Positions 52,921 through 62,360 of a stretch of 64,000 bases of DNA are shown here, one piece after another. Both the position numbers and the translations under genes were made by a program. The DNA is from Cupriavidus pauculus (lineage in GTDB: Bacteria; Pseudomonadota; Gammaproteobacteria; Burkholderiales; Burkholderiaceae). Position 1 is the first letter of the stretch; each line of letters opens with the position of its first letter. Where the stretch lies: the NCBI RefSeq assembly GCF_002858765.1, contig NZ_PJRP01000001.1, positions 877,366-941,365 of the forward strand, read 5' to 3'. Under the pieces are notes generated by a model. It ran no database searches. It had not been told where the DNA came from and was given only the letters and a program-made list of their open reading frames with translations.

Positions 52921-54237
52921 CTACTGGGAGATGCGCAGGATTTCAGAGGCCAGCTTCGAGAAGCATGGCCGCAAGTCGTTGATCGTCTTGGCGTAGCAAT
53001 AGATGCCGGAGGGCTGGTTCTTGTTGTAGCCCGTGGCGTCCGGCGTGTTGGCCATGCGTTTCAGCAGGGGCTCGTCAAAACCGCCGTTGCCATCCAGGCC
53101 CAACGTGAAGATATAGACGCCCTGGTCGCGCAGCGAAGACGCCATGGCGATCGGCAGGTTGTATGAGGCGGCGGTGAGGTTGCTATTGAGGTTGTTGCCG
53201 CTCACGCTGGACGTGACAGTCATGGGCGAACTACCGACCATCTTGAACTCGGTATCCGTCGGGCTGTGGGCGGTGTAGTACGCGGGGATCTGCGTCGGCC
53301 CCTTATTGTTGGCCGTCACGTCGTTGCAATTGCCGGTGAGTGTGGTGTTCTGCTGATTGATCGCGTAGTAGCCGCTCACGTTGCCGGCGGCAGTAATGCC
53401 GCCGGTACAGGTGCTGTTCTTGGTCTGGTAGGCGGCAGCAATCGTATTGGGCTTGCCATCGGAGAAGAAGACAACCACGCGCAGGCTTGAGCGGTTGGTT
53501 TGCGGGATGTTGTTCAACTGGTTGCGCGCCTGCCAAAGCCCTTCCATGTAGTTCGTGTTCCCACCATTGGACATGTTCGTGATGGTGGTCTGCATGGTCG
53601 GCCGATCGAACCCGCGCAACGAGGTGCGAATGGGGATGTCAGTGACGCCCCCGGACGAAAAATGCACCAACCCCACGCGGTCGGTTGACGGGCTGAACTG
53701 ATTTAGGAAGCTGTTGGCGTTGCTGCGTACGGTACTCCAGACGGGCTGCATCGAGCCGGACGAATCGATCACGAAGATCATGTCCAGATCCTTGCGGATC
53801 GTGGTGGACGTGGCGGCCACGGCGACGTTGTTGAAACCCAGCACCTTCATCATCGTCAGCGGCATGGTGGCCGTGGCTGACACCGCGATCGTGACCTTGC
53901 CCTGGTCGAACGTGACACTGGGCGTGTTCAGCGCGGCGGACCCTTTTAGGTAGTTGGCCTTAAAGTTCGCATTAAAGAAGTCGGTGGCGGCCTGCCGCGC
54001 GGCGGCGGTCTGCTCGGCTTGCGTGGTGCCGTTGGTGACGGCGCGTGCGCCGGCCACGGCGGCCGAATCCACCGCGGCGTTCAGGCGTGCCTTGGTCATG
54101 TAGGCCATGCCCCCGTCGATCCCGAGCCCCGCCACGCCGACCAGTCCGATCATCAGCGCGGCGGCAATCAGCGTGATCTGGCCGCGCTGGCGGGCGTGGT
54201 GTCCATGCAGTCGCGTCGGAATTCGTCCAGTTCGCAT
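52921..54237 (-). CDS. tadG: TadG-like pilus assembly protein with von Willebrand A domain
   Basis: 438 residues from ATG 54237, preceded by GAAGGAG. The N-terminal TadE/G-type helix (ITLIAAALMIGLVGVAGLGIDGGMAY) follows an Arg-rich leader, and KARLNAAVDSAAVAGARA is the Flp_Tad_G signature. A VWA domain starts near residue 150 with MIDAS residues DSSGSMQ. Such pseudopilin-like proteins are the last genes of Tad operons and may act in pilus priming or adhesion. It begins 20 bases after the previous gene. Confidence 0.85.
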   Translation of the reverse strand: MRTGRIPTRLHGHHARQRGQITLIAAALMIGLVGVAGLGIDGGMAYMTKARLNAAVDSAAVAGARAVTNGTTQAEQTAAARQAATDFFNANFKANYLKGSAALNTPSVTFDQGKVTIAVSATATMPLTMMKVLGFNNVAVAATSTTIRKDLDMIFVIDSSGSMQPVWSTVRSNANSFLNQFSPSTDRVGLVHFSSGGVTDIPIRTSLRGFDRPTMQTTITNMSNGGNTNYMEGLWQARNQLNNIPQTNRSSLRVVVFFSDGKPNTIAAAYQTKNSTCTGGITAAGNVSGYYAINQQNTTLTGNCNDVTANNKGPTQIPAYYTAHSPTDTEFKMVGSSPMTVTSSVSGNNLNSNLTAASYNLPIAMASSLRDQGVYIFTLGLDGNGGFDEPLLKRMANTPDATGYNKNQPSGIYCYAKTINDLRPCFSKLASEILRISQ

Positions 54238-54257
54238 GATGGTCTCCTTCACGCAGT

Positions 54258-54908
54258 TCAGAAGATCGTGGCCGAGTAAAGATTGGGGCCAAGTGTGGGC
54301 ATCTTGAGCACGCCCATCGTCAGGCCTTGGAAGAACATGTTGAAGCTGTACCAGGACTCCACCACGTAGATGACCTGGCCGTCAGACAGCTTGCCGGTCA
54401 TTGCATTGGCGGTAGGCGAGGTGGTGCCCGCCGAAGGCAGGTTCTTGCACGATCCGTCGCTGCTGCTGTAGCTGCCGCAGCCGTAGACTTTGCTGCCCGG
54501 CGAACTACCGCCAACGCCCCAGCCGTCAGTCCAGCGGTACTGCTCCAGCACGATGTTGCGGACGGTGCAATTTGTGCCGCTCTTGTTGCAGTTCTCGGCG
54601 TTGCCCATGACCTTGGTGATATAGATCATGCCGCGCTGGGTCATGTTCAGAGGGGGTGTGGTCTGCGCCAGTGAATCCATGATCGTCTGGGGCAACTGGC
54701 TCGTACGCGACGCCAGACTGGCGCCTTCACGGGTCAGATTGATCAGGATCAGATTGGCCTGGATGGCGCGCGCAAAGTCGATCACGGGCAGCGTCAGGAA
54801 GACGAAGATTGGCAGCAGGATGCCGAACTCGATGGCGGCGATGCCCCGCATCCTTGCCCGCACAGGACGGCGTCGCGCGTGAGCAAGGCGATGGATTCTG
54901 GCGGTCAT
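54258..54908 (-). CDS. tadF: TadE/TadF-like pseudopilin
   Basis: 216 residues. RGIAAIEFGILLPIFVFLTLPVIDFARA is the TadE-family prepilin-like segment with Glu at the +5 type position, preceded by a basic leader. The C-terminal part contains four Cys (AENCNKSGTNCT, GCGSYSSSDGSCK) that may form disulfides in the periplasm. In Actinobacillus TadE and TadF are minor pilins processed by TadV. It lies between tadE and tadG in the operon. Confidence 0.75.
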   Translation of the reverse strand: MTARIHRLAHARRRPVRARMRGIAAIEFGILLPIFVFLTLPVIDFARAIQANLILINLTREGASLASRTSQLPQTIMDSLAQTTPPLNMTQRGMIYITKVMGNAENCNKSGTNCTVRNIVLEQYRWTDGWGVGGSSPGSKVYGCGSYSSSDGSCKNLPSAGTTSPTANAMTGKLSDGQVIYVVESWYSFNMFFQGLTMGVLKMPTLGPNLYSATIF

Positions 54909-54935
54909 GGCTGTCCTCGCTGAAGGTCGGGTTGG

Positions 54936-55409
54936 CTAGAACGCTTCGTTGCGCATGGTGGCGGCCACATTGAAGTGGTACTTGCCGCCCGTGGACTTGT
55001 AGAACGCCGCCACCAGTGGTGTCAGCAGCGGCCAGTCACAGGTAATCTGGATCACGACGATATCGCCGGCGCTGCCGAACATACCGGCGCCGCCGCTGGG
55101 CTGGGATGTGCCGTTGACCCAGGTGGCCACCTTGGCGTTGGACATGTCGTAGACGCCCAGCGAGCTTTCGCGGATCTTGTCCAGTACCGCGCCATAGCGG
55201 TTGCCTTTGGGGTCGAGGCTGGTCTGTCCGGTCACCGCATAGCGGGCGCCTTCCCGCACGGCGTGCTGCATCGTCAGGTTGGCCCACATCATGGCGCCGA
55301 AGTCGACGATCGAGAACAGCAGCAGGAAGAAGATGGGCGCCACCAGCGCGAACTCCACGGCGCTGGCGCCGCGCTGGCGCTGGGGAACATGTCGGAGAAG
55401 TCGTTGCAT
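54936..55409 (-). CDS. tadE: TadE pseudopilin
   Basis: 157 residues. QRGASAVEFALVAPIFFLLLFSIVDFGAMMW is a canonical TadE segment (G-A-x-A-V-E-F), and LTMQHAVREGARYAVTG follows as in other TadE proteins. A minor pilin of the Tad system, inserted in the inner membrane. It starts 11 bases after tadC ends. Confidence 0.87.
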   Translation of the reverse strand: MQRLLRHVPQRQRGASAVEFALVAPIFFLLLFSIVDFGAMMWANLTMQHAVREGARYAVTGQTSLDPKGNRYGAVLDKIRESSLGVYDMSNAKVATWVNGTSQPSGGAGMFGSAGDIVVIQITCDWPLLTPLVAAFYKSTGGKYHFNVAATMRNEAF

Positions 55410-55420
55410 GGTGGAACTCC

Positions 55421-56380
55421 TCAGGCGCCCTGGCCCATCATGAACGGCATCAGCGACCGGTAGAACTGCAGGGCTGGTGCGCCCAGCAAGACCACCATCA
55501 GCGACGGGAAGATGAAGAAGATCAGCGGAAACAGCAGCTTCACCGCAATCTTGGCGGCGCGCTCTTCTGCGCGCTGGCGCCGCCGCGTGCGCAGCGTGTC
55601 GGCCTGCACGCGCAGCGATTCCGCGATGCTGGTACCGAACCGGTCGGCCTGGATCAGCATGCTGGACAGCATGTCGACGTCTTCCACACCCGTACGCAGC
55701 GCCAGGTTCCGCAAGGCTTTCTCGCGGGACAGGCCCGCGCGCAGTTCCAGCACAAGCAATTCCAGTTCGTCGCAGATCGCCGATCCGCCGCCGGCGCGCA
55801 ATTCTTCCACCACCTTCAGCAGGGCTGCGTCAAGCGCCAGACCGGCTTCGACGCAGACCGTGATCAGGTCCAGTGCGTCCGGGAACGACTCGAAGATTTC
55901 CTGCTTGCGCTGCGCGATGCGGCGCCGCAGGATCACGTCGGGCAGGTAGAAGCCGATGATGGCTGCCGCCAGCAAGGCCGTGGGCAGCAGGCGCGGATTG
56001 TCGGCGCTCAGGACGCCGCCCGTGGCGACAAACAGCAGGGCAGGCAAGACCAGCGCCAGGAAAGTCTTGGCGGAGAAGTAGAGCGGAATGGCGGAGGGAT
56101 TGCGCCAGCCGGCGTTCATGAAGCGCGTGCGCAGCGTGGAGTTGTCCCAGCCGTCCTTCGGCACCGCCAGCTTGGCCAGCGGGCGCGACACGCGCACGGC
56201 GCGCTGCAGCCATTCGTCCTGCATGTCGGGGGCGGCAGCGTCCTCCGTGGTCGTTGTCTGGTTGGCCTGCGTGATGCGCCGGCGCATGCCATTGGGCTGG
56301 ATCAGCAGCATGACGGCCAGCGCGGCACCGAAGGTCAGCGCGAAGGTCAGCAGGAGAATCAGGATCTGGCCGGTTTTCAT
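55421..56380 (-). CDS. tadC: Tad platform protein TadC
   Basis: 319 residues from ATG 56380 with GAGGAG upstream. GspF-type domain: FPDALDLITVCVEAGLALDAALLKVVEEL, then ELRAGLSREKALRNLALRTGVEDVDMLSSMLIQADRFGTSIAESLRVQAD, with membrane helices at about 10-28, 110-150 and 285-305. With TadB it forms the inner-membrane platform driven by the TadA ATPase. It starts 10 bases after tadB. Confidence 0.92.
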   Translation of the reverse strand: MKTGQILILLLTFALTFGAALAVMLLIQPNGMRRRITQANQTTTTEDAAAPDMQDEWLQRAVRVSRPLAKLAVPKDGWDNSTLRTRFMNAGWRNPSAIPLYFSAKTFLALVLPALLFVATGGVLSADNPRLLPTALLAAAIIGFYLPDVILRRRIAQRKQEIFESFPDALDLITVCVEAGLALDAALLKVVEELRAGGGSAICDELELLVLELRAGLSREKALRNLALRTGVEDVDMLSSMLIQADRFGTSIAESLRVQADTLRTRRRQRAEERAAKIAVKLLFPLIFFIFPSLMVVLLGAPALQFYRSLMPFMMGQGA

Positions 56381-56390
56381 GATGTGCTCC

Positions 56391-57368
56391 TCAGACGTGA
56401 ATCCGCACAAGCCGTTGCATCCACAACAGGCCCATTGCCATCAGCGCCAGCGCGTAGCCGACGATCCACGGGCCGACCGGGTCGTTGGCCAGCGGCTCCA
56501 GGAATTCGGGGTTCACCAGGTACATGGCCCCCGCCACGCCGAAGGGCAACAGGGCGAGGATGATTCCCGAGAGCCGCCCCTCGGCCGACAGGACGCGTAC
56601 GTGTCCCATCAGCTTCATGCGCTCGCGGATGATCTGGCTGACGTTGCCGAGGATCTCGGCCAGGTTGCCGCCCGATTCGCGCTGGATCAGTACCGCGATC
56701 ACCAAATAGCGCAGGTCCGGCAGCGGCACCCGTTCGGCGAGGGCGCCCAGCGCATCGTGCATCGACGTACCGAAGTTGATCTCGTCGAACGTGACGCGGA
56801 ACTCGCTGCCCAGAGGTTCTGGCAGCTCGTCGCCCGCCATGTCCAGCGCGCTGGAGAACGAATGCCCGGCCCGCAGCGCGCGGCTGATCATGTCGGCGGC
56901 TTCCGGCAACTGCAGCTCGATGCGCAACATGCGGCGCAGGCGAGCGCGGCGCACATAGAGCGCTGGCACCGGGAGCCACACTGCCGCCGCCACGGCGACC
57001 GGGATGGCGGGCAATCCGAGCATGCGCCCTGTGATCCAGAGCGCCACCGGGGGCAGCAGCGTCATGGTGACGAAGACCGAGACCGTCCAGTGCAGCCCGG
57101 ACTGCCGCAACATGCGGTCCAGGGCATCGCTATGTGGCAGGCGGCGCAGCAGCGCGGTCATGAAGGGCGTCTGGGCCAGCGCGCGCGCCTTCATGATCGA
57201 AGCTGCGGCATCATCCTGCCAGGGCGTCGATGCCACGGCTCGCAGGCGCCGGCCGAAGCGGCGAGCCGCCATGCTGTGCCTGCGCTGCCACCACTGGTAG
57301 CCCACCGTGGCCCCCATCACGATGGTCACGAACAGGCAGGCGCCAAAGGCGAGGAGGGTGCGATCCAT
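56391..57368 (-). CDS. tadB: Tad platform protein TadB
   Basis: 325 residues. Helices near residues 5-23, 100-140 and 270-320 flank a GspF domain (LPEAADMISRALRAGHSFSSALDMAGDEL, FDEINFGTSMHDALGALAERV, LIQRESGGNLAEILGNVSQIIRER). It pairs with TadC under the TadA motor. It follows tadA by 27 bases. Confidence 0.92.
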   Translation of the reverse strand: MDRTLLAFGACLFVTIVMGATVGYQWWQRRHSMAARRFGRRLRAVASTPWQDDAAASIMKARALAQTPFMTALLRRLPHSDALDRMLRQSGLHWTVSVFVTMTLLPPVALWITGRMLGLPAIPVAVAAAVWLPVPALYVRRARLRRMLRIELQLPEAADMISRALRAGHSFSSALDMAGDELPEPLGSEFRVTFDEINFGTSMHDALGALAERVPLPDLRYLVIAVLIQRESGGNLAEILGNVSQIIRERMKLMGHVRVLSAEGRLSGIILALLPFGVAGAMYLVNPEFLEPLANDPVGPWIVGYALALMAMGLLWMQRLVRIHV

Positions 57369-57395
57369 GATAAGTCTCCGCGTTGCCGTGCCGTG

Positions 57396-58784
57396 CTAGA
57401 CGTCGAACCGCACCGACGGCTCGTAGAGCCGTTCGGGCACCGACAGGCCGAACGCCTGCAGCCGGTCAGAAAACTGCGGCCTCACGCCGGTCGCGCAGAA
57501 GTAGCCCTTTACGCGGCCTTCGGCATCCACGCCGGTGCGCTTGAACGTGAAGATCTCCTGCATGTTGACCACGTCGCTTTCCATGCCGGTTACTTCCTGG
57601 ATGCTCATCAGCTTGCGCCGGCCGTCGGTCAGGCGCGATACCTGCAGGATGACCGTAATGGCAGAGGTAATCTGCTGGCGCATGGTGCGCGGCGGCAACG
57701 ACAGGCCGGCCATGCTGACCATGTTTTCCAGCCGCGTGAGCGCATCGCGCGGGGTGTTGGCGTGGATGGTGGCCAGCGATCCTTCGTGACCGGTGTTCAT
57801 GGCGTGCAGCATGTCCAGCGCCTCGGCGCCGCGCACTTCGCCCAGGATGATGCGGTCGGGTCGCATCCGCAGCGCGTTGCGCACCAGTGAGCGCTGCGTG
57901 ATTTCGCCCCGGTTTTCAATATTGGGCGGGCGGGTTTCCAGCCGCAGCACATGGTCCTGGCGGAGCTGGAGTTCGGCGGCATCCTCGATGGTGACGATGC
58001 GCTCGTTCTCGGGGATGAACCCCGACAGGATGTTCAGCATCGTGGTCTTGCCGCTGCCCGTACCGCCGGAAATCAGGATGTTGAGCTTGGCCTTGACCAT
58101 GGCCTCGATCAGCTGGGCCATCGGCGGCGTCAGCGTCTGCAGTTCGACCAGGTCCTTGACCATCAGCGGGTTCACGGCAAAACGCCGGATCGACAGCAGC
58201 GGCCCATCCACGGCCGACGGCGGGATGATCGCGTTGATACGCGAGCCATCGGGCAGGCGTGCATCGACCATCGGGCTCGATTCGTCGACGCGCCGGCCCA
58301 CGCGCGACACCATCTTGTCGATCACCTTCATCAGGTGTGCATCGTCCTGGAACGTCACGTCGGTCAGTTCCAGCCTGCCGCGCCGCTCCACATAGACCTT
58401 GCTGGCCGTATTGACCAGGATGTCGGAGACCGTGGGGTCGGCCAGCAGCGGCTCCAGCGGGCCATAACCCAGCATTTCGTCGCGCACGTCCGATACCAGA
58501 CGACGGCGTTCGGCCTCGTTGAGCGGGATGTTGCGCTCGTCGACGATGCGCTCGACCAGGATGGCCAGTTCGCGCTTGACCTGGTCCGGTGTCAGGCGCT
58601 GCAGCTTGTCCAGCTCCACGCGTTCGATGATGGCGGCGTGGATGTCCATCTTGAGCTGCTGGTAGGCGGCGGTGGCGCCCGCGCCATTCGCGGCGCGCTC
58701 GCCGGCACGTTCTGGTACACGGTCGTTCACGCGGTCGGGCACGGCTTCACCGGCTTTCTCGAACAATTGAGCGCGCAGGGACAT
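57396..58784 (-). CDS. tadA: Tad pilus assembly ATPase TadA/CpaF
   Basis: 462 residues. Walker A GGTGSGKT at 240-247, Asp box [11 protein letters not shown], Walker [20 protein letters not shown] and the His box [18 protein letters not shown] are all intact. An N-terminal helical domain carries [21 protein letters not shown], typical of the CpaF branch of secretion ATPases. It powers Flp pilus extension. AGGAGA precedes its ATG. It follows tadZ by 18 bases. Confidence 0.95.
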   Translation of the reverse strand: MSLRAQLFEKAGEAVPDRVNDRVPERAGERAANGAGATAAYQQLKMDIHAAIIERVELDKLQRLTPDQVKRELAILVERIVDERNIPLNEAERRRLVSDVRDEMLGYGPLEPLLADPTVSDILVNTASKVYVERRGRLELTDVTFQDDAHLMKVIDKMVSRVGRRVDESSPMVDARLPDGSRINAIIPPSAVDGPLLSIRRFAVNPLMVKDLVELQTLTPPMAQLIEAMVKAKLNILISGGTGSGKTTMLNILSGFIPENERIVTIEDAAELQLRQDHVLRLETRPPNIENRGEITQRSLVRNALRMRPDRIILGEVRGAEALDMLHAMNTGHEGSLATIHANTPRDALTRLENMVSMAGLSLPPRTMRQQITSAITVILQVSRLTDGRRKLMSIQEVTGMESDVVNMQEIFTFKRTGVDAEGRVKGYFCATGVRPQFSDRLQAFGLSVPERLYEPSVRFDV

Positions 58785-58802
58785 GGCGATTCTCCTGATG
58801 GG

Positions 58803-60011
58803 TTACGCGTGCCGGCCCACGGGCAGCGGCTGGGCGGTGTCACCCCGGTTTCCGAGCAGCCGGGCGAACAGGCCTTCCTCCTTCTTTGCCGCAGCGGGGA
58901 AGGCGGCGTCTACCATTTGCATCAGCGCGCGGGTGATGGCGCTGTTGGGGGCCAGTTGCGGTACCGGCACGCCCTGGTTGGCGGCTTCCCGGGCGGTTTT
59001 GGCGTCGGGCGGCAGCATGTGGGCAATGCGGGTGCCCAGCGAGTCCTCCATCGTCCGGATGGTGATGGCGGCGTGCTTCTCGAACTGGTTCAAGACCACC
59101 TGCATGCGCTCGGCCGGGTAGCCAAGCGAATGGAAGATCTCCATCATGTGTCGGCCGGCGCGCAGGTAGGGCAGGGAAAGCTGCACCACCGGATGGATGG
59201 TGTCGCAATGGTCCAGCACCATGATCGAGGCCGGGTTGATCGCCTGGCCGAGGTCGAAGACCAGGACGTCGTACGCAGGCTTGGCCAGGTCGAGAATGCG
59301 CTCGAGGTGTGCGGCCTTGACATCGGCCGATTTGACCGGATCGCCGGCGCCGGCGATGACGTCGAGATTCGGATGCGCATGCGTGACGCAGGCATCCAGC
59401 AGCGCGGCGTCGAGCCGGTCGATCTGGCGGCAGATGTCGCCCAGCGTGGCCGGCGGGAGATTGTCGGTCACCACGAAGGCCGCGTCGCCGAACTGCTGGT
59501 CCAGATCGACCAGCAGCACGCGCTTGCCACGCTGGGCTGCCACCGCGTAGGCGAAGTTGGCGGCTGCGAAGGTGGTGCCACTGCCGCCCTTGCACGAAGT
59601 GAAGGCAAAGGTGCGGGCCTGCGCGGTGGCTTCGGCCTCTGCGCGCGTGTCCAGCCGCGTCAGTTCCTCGTTGAACTCTCTCGGGTCCAGCGGCCAGCGC
59701 AATACGCTGCGCACGCCCATGCGCATCGCCCGCATCAACAGTTCCGTCGATGGTTGGGGCGTGACCAGGATGCACGGCACGTCGCCCGGCTCGGGGAAGC
59801 GCTGGCGCAGCCGTTCCAGCACGTCCATGTCGAATTCGTCGGCCTGCAGCACCACGAAGTCTGTGGCATGGATCAGGCCGGGGGTGCTCAGTGCCTTGGT
59901 GGGGTCTACGCAGACCAGCTGCGGCTGGCGCCGCGTTTCGGCCTGCTGGGCCAATGCCAGCATCTGGCGCGCGCGCGTGTCGTCGGCGGAGACCAGTATC
60001 AGCTTTGCCAT
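58803..60011 (-). CDS. tadZ: Tad localisation ATPase TadZ/CpaE
   Basis: 402 residues from ATG 60011, preceded by GGGAG. An atypical receiver domain (about 1-125; no phospho-acceptor evident) leads to a MinD/ParA-type ATPase with deviant Walker A KGGSGTT at 141-147, VLLVDLDQQFGDAAF and VLVFDLGQAINPAS. TadZ places the Tad machine at the pole. The long minus-strand frame runs up to 60365, but nothing before 60011 looks coding. Confidence 0.9.
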   Translation of the reverse strand: MAKLILVSADDTRARQMLALAQQAETRRQPQLVCVDPTKALSTPGLIHATDFVVLQADEFDMDVLERLRQRFPEPGDVPCILVTPQPSTELLMRAMRMGVRSVLRWPLDPREFNEELTRLDTRAEAEATAQARTFAFTSCKGGSGTTFAAANFAYAVAAQRGKRVLLVDLDQQFGDAAFVVTDNLPPATLGDICRQIDRLDAALLDACVTHAHPNLDVIAGAGDPVKSADVKAAHLERILDLAKPAYDVLVFDLGQAINPASIMVLDHCDTIHPVVQLSLPYLRAGRHMMEIFHSLGYPAERMQVVLNQFEKHAAITIRTMEDSLGTRIAHMLPPDAKTAREAANQGVPVPQLAPNSAITRALMQMVDAAFPAAAKKEEGLFARLLGNRGDTAQPLPVGRHA

Positions 60012-60082
60012 GTTGCAACTCCCTCGGGTGGTCCTGGTGGTTCTGGTGGTGCCCGGTTCAAGACGGGTTGGCCGGCGGCGCG

Positions 60083-60388
60083 TTACTGTGAGCCGTTGTT
60101 GCCCGAATTGCCAATGCCGATCACGAACGTGTTGCCGTCCGTGGGCGGATTGCGGAACGACTGCCCATAACGGTCCATGGAATACGTGGCGGCGCGGCCG
60201 TCGACACCGCTTACCGGATCGGTATTGGTGTACGACGCGTTCGGGTTGAGCGTTTGCATCATGCGCACGGTCCGTACCGATTCGCCGAAATGGGCATCCC
60301 AGATCGGTGAGGTGCTCATGCAGCCAGTCAGGCCGGTGCAGAGCAGGGTGCCCGCGGCGATGCACAGCAGTCGTGTGGTGGAAGTCAT
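60083..60388 (-). CDS. Small Tad-locus lipoprotein
   Basis: 101 residues from ATG 60388 with GGGGA upstream. The signal ends in the lipobox LTGC. The mature part reads SPIWDAHFGESVRTVRMMQTLNPNASY and ends with DRYGQSFRNPPTDGNTFVIGIG. It occupies the place of tadD/cpaD between the secretin and TadZ but is too short for either and has no TPR. A pilotin-like helper for the secretin is a reasonable guess; I do not recognise the family. Confidence 0.7.
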   Translation of the reverse strand: MTSTTRLLCIAAGTLLCTGLTGCMSTSPIWDAHFGESVRTVRMMQTLNPNASYTNTDPVSGVDGRAATYSMDRYGQSFRNPPTDGNTFVIGIGNSGNNGSQ

Positions 60389-60411
60389 GATGTTCCCCTG
60401 TCGATGTCGGT

Positions 60412-62313
60412 TCACTGGGCGCTGCCGGCCGCCAGCGTGGCGGGCGACGAAGGTGGCAGCGCAGCGGTGGGCACGAAGTTGCCGCCGCTGGGTGGCTGCG
60501 GGGCGTTCGCGGGCGCCGGGCCGATGGGTTGCGCGGTCACGGGCTGCAAGTTCACGGGCTGCGCGCTGGCCGTCGGCGCGGGTCCGGTGCTCGTGGTCGG
60601 CGGGTTCGGGTAGGCGGGGGACACCGGCGCGGCGGGGCCAGCCGGCATCGGGGGCGGCGCCAGGTTGTCCGGCAGGCGTTGCGGATGGCCTTCCATGTTG
60701 CCGTTGATGTAGACCTCGCCGTTGATCGGAGGCCCAAACGAATCGGTCGGCATCGGGTAGTTCGGCGGCAGCGGCTTCACCAGGCGCGGGGTGACCACGA
60801 ACAGCAGCTCGCTACGGTCCTGCTGGAAGCTCGTGCTGCGGAACAGGTTGCCAAGCACTGGCAGTTCCCCGGCGCCGGGCAGGCCCTTCAGGCTGCCTGT
60901 GACATTGCTCTTGATCAGGCCGCCGATGGCGAAGCTCTGGCCATCCATCACCTGCAGGGTGGTAGAAGCGCGCCGCGTGTTGATCAGCGGCAGGATGGTG
61001 GAACCCGACGTGTTGGGCGCCGTCACGGCCACGCCCGTGGGCGACAGCTCGGACACTTCAGGCGCCACCTTGAGGTTGATGCGGCCGTTGGCCAGCACGG
61101 TCGGGGTGAACTTGAGCCCCACGCCGAAGGTTTCTTCCTGCAGCACGATCGTGGTGACGCCGCCAAAACTCGATTGCGGCACGGGGATAAAGACCTTGCC
61201 GCCCGCCAGGAAGCTGGCTTCCTGGCCGCTGATCGCCATCAGGTTTGGCTCGGCAAGAATCTTGACCAAGCTGTCACCCTTCTGCGCATCAAGTTGCAGC
61301 GACAGTGGCAGGTTGTTGTTCTTGATGGCCGTCAGCGCGGATGGCGCGCCGGATAGGAAGTTCGCGAGCAGGCCGAATTGCCAACTGCCGAAAGCGCCCT
61401 GAATGTTGGCCGCCGCACCGAGCTGGTCGATCAGTGTCTTGGATACCTCGGCCACCTTCACTTCGAGCATCACCTGTTGCGGCGCGTCCACCGTCAGCAT
61501 GTTGATGAGCTTGTTGCTGCGAATCGGCATGCCACTGTTGTTGTTCTGCGCATTCGCCGAGATGGGCATCAGCGCGCCGCCCATCGGCATCATCATGTTC
61601 GGTCCGCCTGGCGCATTGGCCGGCGCGCCCAGCGATTGCTGTGGCGCCTGCAGCGGGCTGCGGGACTGTCGCAGCACGAACGCGTTGGCGATGTCCATGA
61701 CCTGCTGGGCGGTGGCGGAGTCGGGCACGTTGCCGCTCAGTACCAGGCTGTCGGCGGCGGAAGCCACCTGCACGTTGCGTGCGCCGGGCAGCAGCGAACG
61801 CAATGTGGACTGCAGGCCCGCCGGATCGGCGCCGACGGTGACATCGATCACCGTGCAGCGACCGCTACGGCCTTGTACGATCATGTTCGTGGTGCCGATG
61901 TCGAGGCCCAGTAGATACATGGTCTGCGGTGACACCAGCATCGCCTGCACCACGCTCGGGTTGCCCAGCGTCCGGGTCTTCACCGGCTCGGGCAGCGGCA
62001 GCATGCGGGACTTGCCGACCGGAACCGTGATCTGCTCGGGCTCGGCGGCGGCGCCCACGCAGCTCGGCCCCCGGCCGCCGCCGGCATCGGCAGGTGCGGG
62101 CGCTGGCGTGGTGGCGCCGATGGTCAGCTGGATGGGGCCGTTCGCCGCGATGCGCGTGGGCTGCGTCGCAAGGGTGGCCTCCTCGGCCGCCTGCACCTGC
62201 GCGCTGGCCAGCCAGACGCTGGTGATGGCCAGGGTGGCGACCGCGCTCAGGCGGACGGTGCCGTGCATGCGCTTGAGGTGCGCATGGCCTGACGGTGTGT
62301 GGCTGGTCTTCAT
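60412..62313 (-). CDS. rcpA: Tad secretin RcpA/CpaC
   Basis: 633 residues. A signal peptide (about 20-43) precedes a BON/T2SS-like N-terminal domain (ITVPVGKSRMLPLPEPVKTRTLGNPSVVQA, VIDVTVGADPAGLQSTLRSLLPGA). The secretin domain has VMLEVKVAEVSKTLIDQLG, LAEPNLMAISGQEASFLAGGKVFIPVPQ, GVGLKFTPTVLANGRINLKVAPEVSEL and LPVLGNLFRSTSFQQDRSELLFVVTPRLV. The last 90 residues are Pro/Ala/Gln-rich and unusual in length for CpaC. It forms the outer-membrane channel of the Flp pilus. Confidence 0.92.
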   Translation of the reverse strand: MKTSHTPSGHAHLKRMHGTVRLSAVATLAITSVWLASAQVQAAEEATLATQPTRIAANGPIQLTIGATTPAPAPADAGGGRGPSCVGAAAEPEQITVPVGKSRMLPLPEPVKTRTLGNPSVVQAMLVSPQTMYLLGLDIGTTNMIVQGRSGRCTVIDVTVGADPAGLQSTLRSLLPGARNVQVASAADSLVLSGNVPDSATAQQVMDIANAFVLRQSRSPLQAPQQSLGAPANAPGGPNMMMPMGGALMPISANAQNNNSGMPIRSNKLINMLTVDAPQQVMLEVKVAEVSKTLIDQLGAAANIQGAFGSWQFGLLANFLSGAPSALTAIKNNNLPLSLQLDAQKGDSLVKILAEPNLMAISGQEASFLAGGKVFIPVPQSSFGGVTTIVLQEETFGVGLKFTPTVLANGRINLKVAPEVSELSPTGVAVTAPNTSGSTILPLINTRRASTTLQVMDGQSFAIGGLIKSNVTGSLKGLPGAGELPVLGNLFRSTSFQQDRSELLFVVTPRLVKPLPPNYPMPTDSFGPPINGEVYINGNMEGHPQRLPDNLAPPPMPAGPAAPVSPAYPNPPTTSTGPAPTASAQPVNLQPVTAQPIGPAPANAPQPPSGGNFVPTAALPPSSPATLAAGSAQ

Positions 62314-62360
62314 GATGATTTTCCCCCGGTTGGCGGCTTCCGGCGCGTTGGCTCACGCGC

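Noticed and set aside
57951..60170. 739-codon plus-strand frame
   Set aside because: It is antisense to tadA and tadZ. No motifs, and compositionally a shadow.
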